Assembly (NCBI RefSeq): GCF_000364445.2
Contig: NZ_CP043538.1
Location: 2,797,612-2,861,611 of the forward strand
Reading direction: 5' to 3'
Source of the DNA: Methylobacterium mesophilicum SR1.6/6
GTDB lineage: Bacteria; Pseudomonadota; Alphaproteobacteria; Rhizobiales; Beijerinckiaceae
DNA length: 64,000 nt
Made by a program: the position numbers and the translations under genes
Notes under the pieces: generated by a model
The model's input: only the letters and a program-made list of their open reading frames with translations
What the model was told of the DNA's origin: nothing
Databases searched by the model: none
Shown here: one piece after another, positions 1 through 8,869 of the stretch
Layout: each line of letters opens with the position of its first letter
Numbering within the stretch: the first letter of the stretch is position 1

Positions 1-233
1 CCGAGGGCGGCCTGATCGGCCTCGTGCGCGACGGCGACACGATCGCCATCGACATCCCGAACCGCAGCATCCGCCTCGAGGTGGAACCGGACGAGCTCGA
101 GCGGCGCCGGGCCGCGCAGGACGCGGCGGGATGGCAGCCGGCGAGCCCGCGCAAGCGCAGGGTCAGCGCGGCCCTGCGCGCCTACGCGATGCTGACGACC
201 AGCGCGGCGCGCGGGGCCGTGCGCCGGGTCTGA
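1..233 (+). CDS. ilvD: Dihydroxy-acid dehydratase, C-terminal fragment (5' end outside window)
   Basis: Only the last 77 codons are present; the frame begins at base 3 and ends with TGA at 231-233. IlvD dehydrates dihydroxy-acids to 2-keto acids in branched-chain amino acid synthesis, using an Fe-S cluster. The visible stretch [18 protein letters not shown] followed by an ELERRR segment and the closing [16 protein letters not shown] is the typical C-terminal small domain of the IlvD/Edd family. The cluster-binding cysteines lie upstream of the window and cannot be checked. It ends directly against the convergent SGNH hydrolase gene, with no spacer. The family is clear; Edd (6-phosphogluconate dehydratase) is the less likely alternative. 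Confidence 0.85.
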   Translation, partial: EGGLIGLVRDGDTIAIDIPNRSIRLEVEPDELERRRAAQDAAGWQPASPRKRRVSAALRAYAMLTTSAARGAVRRV

Positions 234-887
234 TCACCGGACGCGGACGCCCAGGGCGGCGGTCGCAGCCGCAAGGCGTGCAAGACCGCGCCGCCAGAGC
301 CCCGACGACGCGGCGGGCGAGGGTGCCGCTTCGGACGCCTTGCCCAGTGCCGACAGCATCAGGGGCTCGATTGCCGCGTAGCCGGCCGGGCTGAGATGCA
401 GGCCATCGGTGCCGTACCGCTTCTGCAACCCTCCGGCCTTCGTCGCCAGCACGGCGTGATAGTCGATGAAGGTCGCGCCGTGCTCGTGTGCGTGCTCGCG
501 CAGCCACGTGTTGACGGCGGCGATCATCGCCGGTGCGTTCTCGACCTCCGGGTTCCAGGGGATGCGCGCCGCCGGCATGATCGAGCCGACCCAGGCCTTC
601 ACCCCGAGGGCCCGCGCCTCGTCCAGCATGCCGGCGAGCGTCCGTGCGATCTCCTCGGCGGAGACGAAGAACCCTTCGTTGCGGCCGATATCGTTGACCC
701 CGCAGAGGAGGTGGACGCCGTGCGCGCCGGTTTCCATCAGGTCGCGGCGGAAGCGCATGGTGATCCAGCGCGCCGTCTGTCCAGAGCCGCCGCGGGGGAT
801 CAGGTCATACGCCTCGAAGGTCGCGGCGCGATGGAAGCCCCACAGTTCGGTGATCGAGTCGCCGATGAAGACGATCGGCCCATCCAT
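234..887 (-). CDS. SGNH/GDSL-family hydrolase (short form)
   Basis: A 217-residue predicted esterase or acyl-hydrolase of the SGNH superfamily. Block I is FIGDSIT with the nucleophile Ser at about 11, block III is GVND at 63-66, and block V is DGLH with Asp161 and His164, so the catalytic set looks complete. There is no obvious signal peptide, so it is probably cytoplasmic. The upstream gene on the same strand (891-1925) also has an SGNH fold, and its stop is 3 nt before this ATG, so the two are probably co-transcribed. The substrate is unknown. Carbohydrate or acyl-ester deacylation is plausible next to the GDP-fucose synthase gene, but that is inference. Confidence 0.85.
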   Translation of the reverse strand: MDGPIVFIGDSITELWGFHRAATFEAYDLIPRGGSGQTARWITMRFRRDLMETGAHGVHLLCGVNDIGRNEGFFVSAEEIARTLAGMLDEARALGVKAWVGSIMPAARIPWNPEVENAPAMIAAVNTWLREHAHEHGATFIDYHAVLATKAGGLQKRYGTDGLHLSPAGYAAIEPLMLSALGKASEAAPSPAASSGLWRRGLARLAAATAALGVRVR

Positions 888-890
888 CGC

Positions 891-1925
891 CTAGGCGACG
901 GGCCCGAGCGGCTTGCCGAGGGTGTCGGCCACTTCCTGCTGGAGCCGGTCGGCCATTCTCTGCCGGCCTCCGCCGTTCAGGTGGACGATATCGGTGAACA
1001 GGGCGTGGCGCTCATCGGCGAACATCCGACTGAGGTCTCGGACCGCGAAGGGCGTGTCCGGGCCGATCTCGGCGGCGAGCCGGTCGAGGACGCCCTCGAA
1101 GCGCGTGTACTGCCGGTCGAGATAGGCCAGGAACTCACCGGATGCGGTCGCGGCCTCGTCGCCCGCCCGCTCGGTCTTCCGGATCAGGGTGGGTTGAAGC
1201 AGGAAGCGGATCGGGGCTCCGATCCCGGGCGCCAGGCGCGCGAGCCGCTTGAGCCCCAGCTCGAACTGGCGCACCACCTCCCATTCCCAGATGTCCGACT
1301 GCCAGTTGGTCAGCGCCCGCAGGTTCTCCAGCCGCCCGAAGATCATGTCCTGCAGACGTTCGTAGGACAGTTCGGGCGCGTCGCCGCCGGTCTTCCTGGG
1401 ATCGAAGATGAAGTCGTAGAGGCACTCGCTGGCGAAGTGATTGTAGGGATAGCCCGCGCGCGGATCGAAGCTCCAGGGCTGGAAGATGTCGGTGCCGCCG
1501 CCGACGATCAGGATCACGTCCGGCGCGAGATCCATCAGCCGGGTGGTGATCAGCGCGATCATCTGGTTGAGGCAGGCTGAGGTCACGCCGAAATTATAGG
1601 CGCGGGCACCGGGCCCGTGGACCCGCTTCAGGCCGGATTCCAGGCGACCGGGAATCGTGTCGGCGAAGACCTGTCCCTCGACCAGCGTGCTGTCGCCGAC
1701 CACGAACACCCGCAGCGTCTCCGCCGGGCTGCGCGCCTCCACATGGACGTCGTTGCGGTAGCCGAGCGCGTCGTAGCGCCAGCCCGTCTCGGCCAGGGTC
1801 GCGAGCGGCTTCCCGGCGAACTGCACGTACGGTGCGGGGAAGCGGATGTTCGCGTCGAAGCTCTGGAAGTTCTTCAGGAACTTCCGCCGCGCCCGCTCGC
1901 TCTCGTCAGGCGGCTGCTGGTCCAT
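891..1925 (-). CDS. SGNH/GDSL-like hydrolase (long form)
   Basis: A 344-residue protein with an SGNH-like core behind a roughly 70-residue N-terminal region. Block I is VVGDST with Ser79, and the family's Asp-His pair is DIVH with Asp312 and His315. Block III is GGGTD (142-146) in place of the usual GxND, so the oxyanion-hole Asn appears replaced. Activity is therefore less certain than for the neighbouring short SGNH protein. No signal peptide or membrane span is visible. It lies between the GDP-fucose synthase gene and the short hydrolase on the same strand, 46 bp from the former and 3 nt from the latter. This suggests a small surface-sugar operon; the function is not established. Confidence 0.75.
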   Translation of the reverse strand: MDQQPPDESERARRKFLKNFQSFDANIRFPAPYVQFAGKPLATLAETGWRYDALGYRNDVHVEARSPAETLRVFVVGDSTLVEGQVFADTIPGRLESGLKRVHGPGARAYNFGVTSACLNQMIALITTRLMDLAPDVILIVGGGTDIFQPWSFDPRAGYPYNHFASECLYDFIFDPRKTGGDAPELSYERLQDMIFGRLENLRALTNWQSDIWEWEVVRQFELGLKRLARLAPGIGAPIRFLLQPTLIRKTERAGDEAATASGEFLAYLDRQYTRFEGVLDRLAAEIGPDTPFAVRDLSRMFADERHALFTDIVHLNGGGRQRMADRLQQEVADTLGKPLGPVA

Positions 1926-1971
1926 GAGCCGTCTCCTCCCCGGCGGATGGTCAAGCGCAATCAGGCCGCGG

Positions 1972-2943
1972 TCAGCGCCGGAGCGTCGCGTGGTTCTCCA
2001 GGAACCACCGGTAGGTCTGGCGCAGGCCGCTCTCCAGCCCGATCTCCGGCTGCCAGCCCATGGCCTTCAGGCGCGACACGTCCATCAACTTGCGGGGCGT
2101 GCCGTCGGGCTTGCTCGCGTCGAACGCCAGCGTCCCCTCATAGCCGATCACCCGGGCCAGGGCTTCGGCCAGTTCGCGGATGGTGCAGTCCTCGCCCGTG
2201 CCGACGTTGATATGCGACAGGTCCGGCCGTGTGTTCTCCGCGTACGTGGCGTCGTCCATCTCCATGACGAAGACGCTGGCGCGGGCCATGTCGTCGACGT
2301 GCAGGAACTCCCGCATGGCGCGGCCCGTGCCCCAGACGGTGACGGTCGGTCGCCCGTCCTCCTTCGCCTCGTGGAGGCGCCGCATCAGCGCCGGGAGGAC
2401 GTGGGCATTCTCGGGATGGAAATTGTCGTTGGGGCCGTACAGGTTGGTGGGCATCACGCTGCGGTAGCGACGCCCGTATTGCCGGTTGTAGCTCTCGCAC
2501 ATCTTAATGCCGGCGATCTTGGCGATGGCGTAGGGCTCGTTGGTCGGCTCCAGCACGCCCGTGAGCAGCGCGTCCTCGCGCATCGGCTGCGCGGCGTGCT
2601 TGGGGTAGATGCAGGACGATCCGAGGAACAGCAGCCGATCCACATCCGTCGCGTGCGCCGCGTGGATGAGGTTCGACTGGATCAGCAGGTTTTCGTGGAT
2701 GAACTCGGCCGGATAGGTGTTGTTGGCGTGGATTCCACCGACCTTGGCGGCGGCGAGATAGACTTGATCGATCCGGTGCTCGGCGAAGAAGCGGTGGACT
2801 GCCGCTTGGTCGAGCAGGTCAAGGACGCTGCGGTCTGCGGTCAGGATCCGCTCATGGCCCGACCCGCGCAGGCGACGCACGATCGCGGAACCGACCATCC
2901 CCCGATGGCCCGCCACGAAGATGGTCTGACCCCGACCGTCCAT
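1972..2943 (-). CDS. fcl: GDP-L-fucose synthase (WcaG/Fcl type)
   Basis: An extended short-chain dehydrogenase that epimerises and reduces GDP-4-keto-6-deoxymannose to GDP-L-fucose with NADPH. The Rossmann motif GHRGMVG is at 12-18. The catalytic set is visible as Ser110 in GSSCIYP with Tyr138 and Lys142 in YAIAK. The length of 323 residues matches the family. I chose the ATG at 2943, preceded by GGGAAG, over an ATG 33 nt upstream that adds a non-conserved leader. The partner GDP-mannose dehydratase (gmd) is not in the window. With the two SGNH hydrolases downstream it probably serves exopolysaccharide or LPS synthesis. Confidence 0.93.
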   Translation of the reverse strand: MDGRGQTIFVAGHRGMVGSAIVRRLRGSGHERILTADRSVLDLLDQAAVHRFFAEHRIDQVYLAAAKVGGIHANNTYPAEFIHENLLIQSNLIHAAHATDVDRLLFLGSSCIYPKHAAQPMREDALLTGVLEPTNEPYAIAKIAGIKMCESYNRQYGRRYRSVMPTNLYGPNDNFHPENAHVLPALMRRLHEAKEDGRPTVTVWGTGRAMREFLHVDDMARASVFVMEMDDATYAENTRPDLSHINVGTGEDCTIRELAEALARVIGYEGTLAFDASKPDGTPRKLMDVSRLKAMGWQPEIGLESGLRQTYRWFLENHATLRR

Positions 2944-3302
2944 TTTGCTTCCCGTTCCCACGTGAGCGCGCAGCATGCCGAGGCTCTATAGCCTCCACCG
3001 GGCGCGATATCGCCGCGCAATCACGCGTTTTCTGAGGCGCATGGCATCCGCGCAACGGCAGCGCCGTCGAGAACTCGCACGCGCGCGGCGCCCCGATCCC
3101 GACGATTGATGGTCTGCAACACTCCTGTGCCCGTCATGCCTTGCCGCGGAGGGTGTCGAGCGGGAGCGGCAGCCGATGCCGATGGGCAGTCTTCGATCGG
3201 CCAGATCTGTTCGCCCGCCGCCGGTGGGAACGGCGGCGGAGAGAGCCCACGTCGACAATTTCGAACTTGCGTGTCCGGATTTTGCCGCGCTAGTGTCAAG
3301 TT
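2944..3302. other. Intergenic region between fcl and crtI
   Basis: 359 bp between divergent genes. I see no convincing gene. The right-hand end carries the crtI promoter candidate and PpsR-type box described separately. The short frames here look like GC-rich chance frames. Confidence 0.6.
3267..3296 (+). promoter_or_regulatory. Candidate sigma-70 promoter of crtI
   Basis: TTGCGT at 3267-3272 and TAGTGT at 3291-3296, with an 18-nt spacer. A start about 7 nt downstream of the -10 would fall at or next to the A of the crtI ATG (3303), giving a leaderless message. The hexamers are imperfect; this is inference from sequence only. Confidence 0.4.
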
Positions 3303-3311
3303 ATGCTGACA
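3294..3311 (+). promoter_or_regulatory. PpsR/CrtJ-type operator overlapping the crtI start codon
   Basis: The 18-mer TGTCAAGTTATGCTGACA fits the PpsR/CrtJ consensus TGT-N12-ACA and is a near-palindrome (TGTCA at one end, TGACA at the other). It overlaps the candidate -10 hexamer and contains the crtI ATG. In Rhodobacter such sites mediate aerobic/light repression of crt and bch promoters. The regulator gene is not in this window. Confidence 0.7.
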
Positions 3312-4826
3312 CTCGCGGTCGATCAGAGGGAAGCACAGGAGACGGACCGGCGACCCCATGCGGTGGTGATCGGGTCCGGCTTCGGCGGCCTCGCCGCGGC
3401 CGTCCGGCTCGGGTCGCGCGGCTACCGGGTGACAGTTCTGGAGCGCCTGGAGCAGCCGGGCGGCCGCGCCCGGGTTCACCGCCAAGATGGCTTCACCTTC
3501 GATGCCGGGCCGACCATCGTCACGGCACCGCAGCTGTTCGAGGAACTCTGGACCCTGGCCGGTCGCCGGCTGGCCGATGACGTGACGCTGGTGCCGATGG
3601 ATCCGTTCTACCGGATCCGCTTCGCCGACGGCACGTCGTTCGCCTACAGCGGCGATCTGGAGCGGATGCGCGCGGAGGTGGCCCGCTTCGCGCCCGAGGA
3701 CGTCGACGGATACGAGCGCTTCATGGCCCACAGCCGGGCGGTCTGCCGCATCGGCTTCGAGCAACTGGGCCACGTCCCCTTCGGCAGCGTCGCGTCGATG
3801 CTGAAGATCGCTCCGGATTTGCTGCGCCTGTCCGGGCACCGTTCGGTCTACGACGTGGTGGCGCGGTTCATTCGGGACGAGCGCTTACGCACGGTCTTCA
3901 GTTTTCACCCGCTGCTCATCGGCGGAAACCCGTTCCGGGCAAGCGCCATCTACTGCCTGATCGCCGATCTGGAGCGGCGCTGGGGCGTCCACTTCGCTCT
4001 GGGCGGCACGGGGCAGCTGGTGGACGGGCTGGTGCGGCTGATCCGCGGACAGCGCGGGCGGGTGCGCCTGGGCGTCGACGTCGCCCGAATCCGGGTGGAG
4101 CGCGGGGCGGCCACGGGGGTCGAGCTCGCCAGCGGCGAGATCATCGCGGCCGACCTCGTGGTTTCCAACGCCGATTCCGCCGTGACCCATGCGCAGCTCC
4201 TGCCGCAGGCCCAGCGCTGGAGCCCAGGCCGGTTCCGCCGCGCCCGCTCGTCCATGGGTCTGTTCGTCTGGTATTTCGGCACGAAGCGCCGCTACCCGCA
4301 GGTGGACCACCACACGATCCTCCTGGGACCCCGCTACCGGGGACTGTTGACCGACATCTTCGACCGCAAGGTCCTTGCCGAGGATGCCAGCCTCTATCTC
4401 CACCGGCCGACCGCCACCGATCCGAGCCTCGCGCCTCCGGGATGCGATGCCTTCTACGTGCTGGCACCCGTGCCGAACCTCGCGGGCGGCCAAGACTGGC
4501 AGGCGCTCGCCGAGCCGTACCGGCGCCGCATTGCCCGGATCTTGGAGACCAGCGTGCTGCCGGGCCTGTCGGATGCCATCGTCACGTCGCACGTGACGAC
4601 GCCGCAGGACTTCCAGGACGACTTCCGGAGCTATCGCGGCTCCGGTTTCGGGCTGGAGCCGGTCCTCACCCAGTCCGCTTGGTTCCGCCCGCACAACCGG
4701 TCGGGCGCCGTGCGCAACCTCTATTTGGTCGGTGCCGGCACCCATCCGGGCGCCGGACTTCCCGGCGTGCTCTCGTCCGCCCGCATCCTCGACAGCGTGG
4801 TCCCCGATGCCCGCGTTACCGCCTGA
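3303..4826 (+). CDS. crtI: Phytoene desaturase
   Basis: A 507-residue FAD-dependent desaturase of the CrtI family that converts phytoene to neurosporene or lycopene at the membrane. The dinucleotide-binding motif GSGFGG is at 24-29, followed by VLERLEQPGGRA and DAGPTIVTAP, all family hallmarks. The C-terminal LVGAGTHPGAGLPGVLSSA closes the FAD site. crtB follows with a 20-bp overlap, so the two are one translationally coupled unit. The ATG at 3303 lies inside a PpsR-type operator and lacks a Shine-Dalgarno sequence; no other in-frame start precedes the FAD motif by a useful distance. The desaturation number (three or four) cannot be read from sequence. Confidence 0.95.
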   Translation: MLTLAVDQREAQETDRRPHAVVIGSGFGGLAAAVRLGSRGYRVTVLERLEQPGGRARVHRQDGFTFDAGPTIVTAPQLFEELWTLAGRRLADDVTLVPMDPFYRIRFADGTSFAYSGDLERMRAEVARFAPEDVDGYERFMAHSRAVCRIGFEQLGHVPFGSVASMLKIAPDLLRLSGHRSVYDVVARFIRDERLRTVFSFHPLLIGGNPFRASAIYCLIADLERRWGVHFALGGTGQLVDGLVRLIRGQRGRVRLGVDVARIRVERGAATGVELASGEIIAADLVVSNADSAVTHAQLLPQAQRWSPGRFRRARSSMGLFVWYFGTKRRYPQVDHHTILLGPRYRGLLTDIFDRKVLAEDASLYLHRPTATDPSLAPPGCDAFYVLAPVPNLAGGQDWQALAEPYRRRIARILETSVLPGLSDAIVTSHVTTPQDFQDDFRSYRGSGFGLEPVLTQSAWFRPHNRSGAVRNLYLVGAGTHPGAGLPGVLSSARILDSVVPDARVTA

Positions 4827-5877
4827 ATTCGCCGCCGCGGCGGACCGCTCCGCCTGCCGCGCCGCGATCCGCGCCGGGTCGCGGAGCTTTTTCGCGGCCG
4901 GGCAACTGCTCCCGGGCGACGTGCGCGAGGCCGCCTATGGTCTCTATGCCTTTTGCCGGCTCTCGGACGACCTCGTCGACGAGGCCGCGGGATCCGCCGA
5001 CCGGCATGACGCGGTGGCGCGTCTGACGGATCGGATCGGGCGCGCCTATGCCGGCCAGCCGGTGGACGCGCCGGCCGATCGCGCATTCGCGGAGGTCGTG
5101 ACCACCCACGCCATCCCCGAGGCCCTGCCGCGCGCCCTGATCGAGGGATTCGCCTGGGATGCGGACGGGCGGCGCTACGCCGATCTTGAGGCGCTCCAGG
5201 CCTACGCGGCGCGGGTCGCCGGGTCGGTCGGCGCCATGATGGCGCTGATCATGGGCGCCCGGAGCGCCGACGCCCTCGCTCGCGCCTGCGACCTCGGGGC
5301 GGCCATGCAGCTCACCAACATCGCCCGCGACGTGGGCGAGGATGCCCGGATGGGCCGTCTCTATCTACCCCTCAACTGGATGGCGGAGGCGGATCTCGAC
5401 CCCGAGACGTTCCTGGCCGATCCGCGACCGAGCCCGGCCCTGGCGGCTCTCGTGGCGCGGCTGCTCGCCGAGGCTGACCGGCTCTACGCCAGCGCAAATG
5501 CCGGCATCGAGGCCCTCCCGCCCCGCTGCCGGCCGGCGATCCGGGCCGCGAGTCTGATCTATGCCGAGATCGGCCGGATCGTCGCCGCGAACGGCTTTGA
5601 TTCGGTCTCCGGCCGTGCCCGGGTCACGGCAGGCAGGAAGCTTGCGCTGATCGCCCGCGCGACCCGGCCGCATCGGGTCGGATCCGATCTCGGGGCGCCG
5701 GCTCTCCCGGCGGCGGCATTTCTGATCGAGGCGGTCACGTCTGAGCCGCACGGCGGCCTGCGCCCGCGCGCCGCTCTGCGGCCCTGGTGGGACTTGGGTG
5801 GACGGGTCGTGCACGTCCTCGACCTGATCGAGCGGATGCGCGAGCGGGAGGCGTTCGGCCGCTCGGCCCCGTCGTAA
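4807..5877 (+). CDS. crtB: Phytoene synthase
   Basis: A 356-residue head-to-head prenyl synthase that joins two GGPP molecules to phytoene. The two Asp-rich Mg-diphosphate sites are visible: DDLVD at 54-58 and DVGED at 175-179, the latter followed by RMGRLYLP. The ATG at 4807 overlaps the crtI end by 20 bp and gives a normal family length. A longer reading frame upstream is an extension through crtI coding sequence and was rejected. Expression is probably shared with crtI from the PpsR-controlled promoter. A squalene-synthase-like role (HpnC/HpnD) is the main alternative, but linkage to crtI argues for CrtB. Confidence 0.95.
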   Translation: MPALPPEFAAAADRSACRAAIRAGSRSFFAAGQLLPGDVREAAYGLYAFCRLSDDLVDEAAGSADRHDAVARLTDRIGRAYAGQPVDAPADRAFAEVVTTHAIPEALPRALIEGFAWDADGRRYADLEALQAYAARVAGSVGAMMALIMGARSADALARACDLGAAMQLTNIARDVGEDARMGRLYLPLNWMAEADLDPETFLADPRPSPALAALVARLLAEADRLYASANAGIEALPPRCRPAIRAASLIYAEIGRIVAANGFDSVSGRARVTAGRKLALIARATRPHRVGSDLGAPALPAAAFLIEAVTSEPHGGLRPRAALRPWWDLGGRVVHVLDLIERMREREAFGRSAPS

Positions 5878-5899
5878 GGCTCCGCCAAACGCCGAGTCG

Positions 5900-6766
5900 T
5901 CAGCGCGCTGCCGCGCGTACGTCGCCTTCGAGCAGGCATCCGGTGGGCCGGCCATCCGCGAAGCCGGGACGGACCCGGATCTCAGACAGCCGGCCCATGG
6001 CCCGGCCCTGAAAGATGCGGATCGGTCGATCGTCGGCCGCGATGAGGCGATCCTCCAGTAGTCCGAAGGACAGCGCTGCCGCGGCGATCCCAGTGGCGGC
6101 GTCCTCCAGGTAGCCGGATGCACGGGGGAACTGCCGCGCTTCGAAGAGCCGGGCGGGGCCGTCCAGGACGGCGTAGGGATAGAGCCCCGTCGATCCGATG
6201 CGCGCGCAGGCGGTCTCGATCGCGCCGGCCTCCGGCGTCAGTGCGTTCAGCGCCGCCGCGTCGCGCATCGGCACCAGGGTCTTTACCCGGGACGTAACGG
6301 CGTTGCGGATCTGCCGCTCGGCCAGCGTCGCCTGGTCGATCCCGAGCGCCGCCAGCACCGCCGTCTCGTCCTCCTGCGAGAGCGACCGGACGCGACCGGC
6401 CGGCTGCGTGATCGAGACAGCCCATTGATCCGCCCCGCGCGGCGCGACGAACCCGGTCACCGACCCGCTGGCGGTGGCAATTCGCACCGGCGTAGCGGGC
6501 AGCCGACCCTGGCGAGCAAGCACCCAGAGCATCCCGATCGTCGCGTGGGCGCACATCTCCATCTCGTGGTTGGGCACGAAGAAGCGGAAGCGCAGGTCAT
6601 GCGAATCGTCCTCGGCCGGCAGCACGAAGCCCGATTCGTGGCCGTAGCGCGCCGCGATCGCCCGCATGTCCTCGGCGTCGAGGCCGACAGCATCCGCGAC
6701 AACCGGGCACGGGTTGCCGCCGCGCCCCTCGTGGGTGAACACGTCGACCACGGTCACCGCGGACAT
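5900..6766 (-). CDS. PhzF-family isomerase/epimerase-like protein
   Basis: A 288-residue member of the PhzF fold (two diaminopimelate-epimerase-like halves). The N-terminal GGNPCPVV segment and the acid-containing HESGFVLP (Glu44, the position of the PhzF catalytic Glu) are present, as is the family's MCAHAT motif. The C-terminal half carries GYLEDAATG, typical of the family. No phenazine genes lie nearby, so it is one of the many PhzF homologues of unknown substrate. It starts 10 bp after the stop of hemC on the same strand, so it is probably co-transcribed with hemC. It converges on crtB. Confidence 0.85.
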   Translation of the reverse strand: MSAVTVVDVFTHEGRGGNPCPVVADAVGLDAEDMRAIAARYGHESGFVLPAEDDSHDLRFRFFVPNHEMEMCAHATIGMLWVLARQGRLPATPVRIATASGSVTGFVAPRGADQWAVSITQPAGRVRSLSQEDETAVLAALGIDQATLAERQIRNAVTSRVKTLVPMRDAAALNALTPEAGAIETACARIGSTGLYPYAVLDGPARLFEARQFPRASGYLEDAATGIAAAALSFGLLEDRLIAADDRPIRIFQGRAMGRLSEIRVRPGFADGRPTGCLLEGDVRAAAR

Positions 6767-6776
6767 CAGGCTGCCC

Positions 6777-7715
6777 TCACTGGAGGTGACGGGCGTAGGT
6801 ATCGCCAGCTGCCGCCTTCAGGGCTGCCCCCGCATCGCGCCCGATGCGCTCGGCATCTGCGGCGAGGCCCTGGCGGGAGACCGCCCAGTGCCGGCTGCCA
6901 TCCGGCAGGAACAGCAGGCCATCGAGCGACAGGTTCTCGCCCTCGATCCGCGCGAGGGCGGCGATCGGCGTGCGGCAGGACCCATCGAGCTCGGCGAGGA
7001 GCGCCCGCTCGGCCGTGATCGCCGTCGTGGTGCGAGCGCAGGCGATGGGCGCCAGAAGTTCGCGGATCGCGGCGTCGTCCGTCCGGCACTCGATGCCGAG
7101 AGCGCCCTGCGCGACGGCCGGCAGCATCTCATCGACGGGCAGGATGCTGCGCGCCATGCTCTCCAGGCCGAGGCGCTGAAGCCCGGCGAGCGCGAGCAGC
7201 GTGGCATCGCACTCGCCGGCCTCGAGCTTGCGCATCCGGGTGTTGGCGTTGCCGCGGAGCGGGACGACGCGCAGGTCGGGCCGCCGCATCAGCACCTGCG
7301 CCCCGCGGCGCAGCGACGAGGTGCCGACGCGCGCGCCCTCGGTCAGGCCCGCCAGACCGTCCGCGTGCGGTGACAGGAAGGCGTCCCGCGGGTCGTCGCG
7401 TTCCAGGATGCACGCGATGGTCAGCCCGTCGGGGAGCCAGGTCTCGACGTCCTTCATGGAATGCACGGCGACATCGACGTCGTCGGCGAACAGGGCCTGT
7501 TCCAGCTCCTTGGTGAACAGACCTTTGCCACCGATCTCGGAGAGCGGGCGGTCGAGGATCTTGTCGGCGACGGTGGTAACGACGACGAGTTCGATCTCGA
7601 GCCCGGGATTGGCCGCCACGATCCGGTCACGCACCATCCCGGTCTGCGCGAGCGCCATCGGGGAGCCGCGGGTGCCGATGCGCAGGGGGCGGTTCAACAT
7701 TGGATCTGAGGTCAC
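6777..7715 (-). CDS. hemC: Hydroxymethylbilane synthase (porphobilinogen deaminase)
   Basis: Condenses four porphobilinogens to hydroxymethylbilane, the common precursor of haem and bacteriochlorophyll, in the cytoplasm. The family signatures are clear: RIGTRGSPMALAQT near the start, GGKGLFTKELE, VHSMKD, and GTSSLRRGAQ. The cofactor cysteine is Cys247 in LDGSCRTPIAA. The 312-residue length is normal. Two ATGs, at 7715 and 7700, are possible; the second (MLNRPLRIGTRG) is equally reasonable. It heads a likely two-gene unit with the phzF-like gene and diverges from the metallophosphoesterase. Its position near crtIB fits pigment synthesis, but hemC is also a housekeeping gene. Confidence 0.96.
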   Translation of the reverse strand: MTSDPMLNRPLRIGTRGSPMALAQTGMVRDRIVAANPGLEIELVVVTTVADKILDRPLSEIGGKGLFTKELEQALFADDVDVAVHSMKDVETWLPDGLTIACILERDDPRDAFLSPHADGLAGLTEGARVGTSSLRRGAQVLMRRPDLRVVPLRGNANTRMRKLEAGECDATLLALAGLQRLGLESMARSILPVDEMLPAVAQGALGIECRTDDAAIRELLAPIACARTTTAITAERALLAELDGSCRTPIAALARIEGENLSLDGLLFLPDGSRHWAVSRQGLAADAERIGRDAGAALKAAAGDTYARHLQ

Positions 7716-7889
7716 TTCGCTCGACGGGAGATGCCTTATAGACCGGCTGCGGCGTCAAGCCATGGTCCGGCCCGGATTTCAGACTTCTTGAACCATCCCC
7801 ATGTCAGAATGGAGGGGGCCGCCCCGGGTTCGCAGAATTATCCTTCGAGCCGGGCAGCCACACGATCGAGGGGCCACGGGACCAACGCC

Positions 7890-8807
7890 ATGCTGATTCT
7901 GCCGAGTCGACGGCAGTTCCTGACGGGTCTCGGGGCGGGGGCCGGCCTCGTGGCCGCGACGGGCGTCTACGCCTTCGATGTCGAGCCGCTGCACCGGCTG
8001 GTCGTCACGCCCTACGCGCCGACCTTGCCGGGCTGGGATCCGGACCTGCGCCTGCGGATCGCGGTGCTGGCGGATTTCCACGTCTGCGAGCCGTTCATGC
8101 CCTTCGACCGGGTAGCCGAGATCGTAGACGCCACGAACGCGCTGGAGCCGGACCTCATCCTGATGCTCGGCGACTACCCGGCCGGTCGGATCGCGTGGCG
8201 CAAGCTGCCGCTCACCGATTTCGCCCGGATCGTCGAGGGCCTGAAGGCGCCGCTCGGCACGCACGCGATCCTGGGCAACCACGATTGGTGGGACGACCAC
8301 GCGGTGCAGCGCGCCCGACGCGGGACCCCGGCGGTGAAGAAGCTGCTTGAAGCGCGCGGCATCCCGGTGCTTGAGAATCAGGCCGTGCGCCTCGTGAAGG
8401 ACGGACGGCCGTTCTGGATTGCCGGCCTCGCCGACCAGCAACCGTTCCAGAAGACCTGGGAATGGGTGAGCTTTGCCGACGTGCCGCGCACCCTGGAGGC
8501 CGTCACCGACGCGGCGCCGGTGATCTTGATGGCGCACGAGCCCGACATCTTCATGAAGATCCCCGAGCGCGTCTCGCTCACGCTGGCCGGGCACACGCAT
8601 GGCGGACAGGTCCGAATCCTCGGCCGTGCGCCCGCGATCCGCAAGGTCCATGGGCACGATTACTCCTACGGCCACGTGGTGCAGGACGGCCGTCACATGA
8701 TCGTGTCCGGTGGGTTCGGGATGAGCCGGATCCCCGTCCGCTTCGGCGTGCCGCCTGAGATCGTGCTGCTGGACCTCGGGCAGACGGACCGCACCCCCGC
8801 CGCCTGA
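7890..8807 (+). CDS. Tat-exported metallophosphoesterase (YkuE-like)
   Basis: A 305-residue calcineurin-type phosphoesterase. The N-terminus SRRQFLTGLGAGAGLVAA is a twin-arginine signal, so it probably acts in the periplasm. The metal-binding motifs occur in the expected order: DFH (62-64), GDY (94-96), GNHD (129-132), AHEPD and GHTHGG. I chose ATG 7890 because it places the Tat signal at the very N-terminus; the longer in-frame extension is not conserved-looking. YkuE-type proteins are linked to UDP-sugar or lipid-A diphosphate hydrolysis, so the substrate is open. It diverges from hemC. Confidence 0.9.
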   Translation: MLILPSRRQFLTGLGAGAGLVAATGVYAFDVEPLHRLVVTPYAPTLPGWDPDLRLRIAVLADFHVCEPFMPFDRVAEIVDATNALEPDLILMLGDYPAGRIAWRKLPLTDFARIVEGLKAPLGTHAILGNHDWWDDHAVQRARRGTPAVKKLLEARGIPVLENQAVRLVKDGRPFWIAGLADQQPFQKTWEWVSFADVPRTLEAVTDAAPVILMAHEPDIFMKIPERVSLTLAGHTHGGQVRILGRAPAIRKVHGHDYSYGHVVQDGRHMIVSGGFGMSRIPVRFGVPPEIVLLDLGQTDRTPAA

Positions 8808-8869
8808 GCCGGCCGCGCCGGAACGCCGCGCCCGTCGTTTTCCGGATCGAGGCGCGCTAACTCGCTCGG

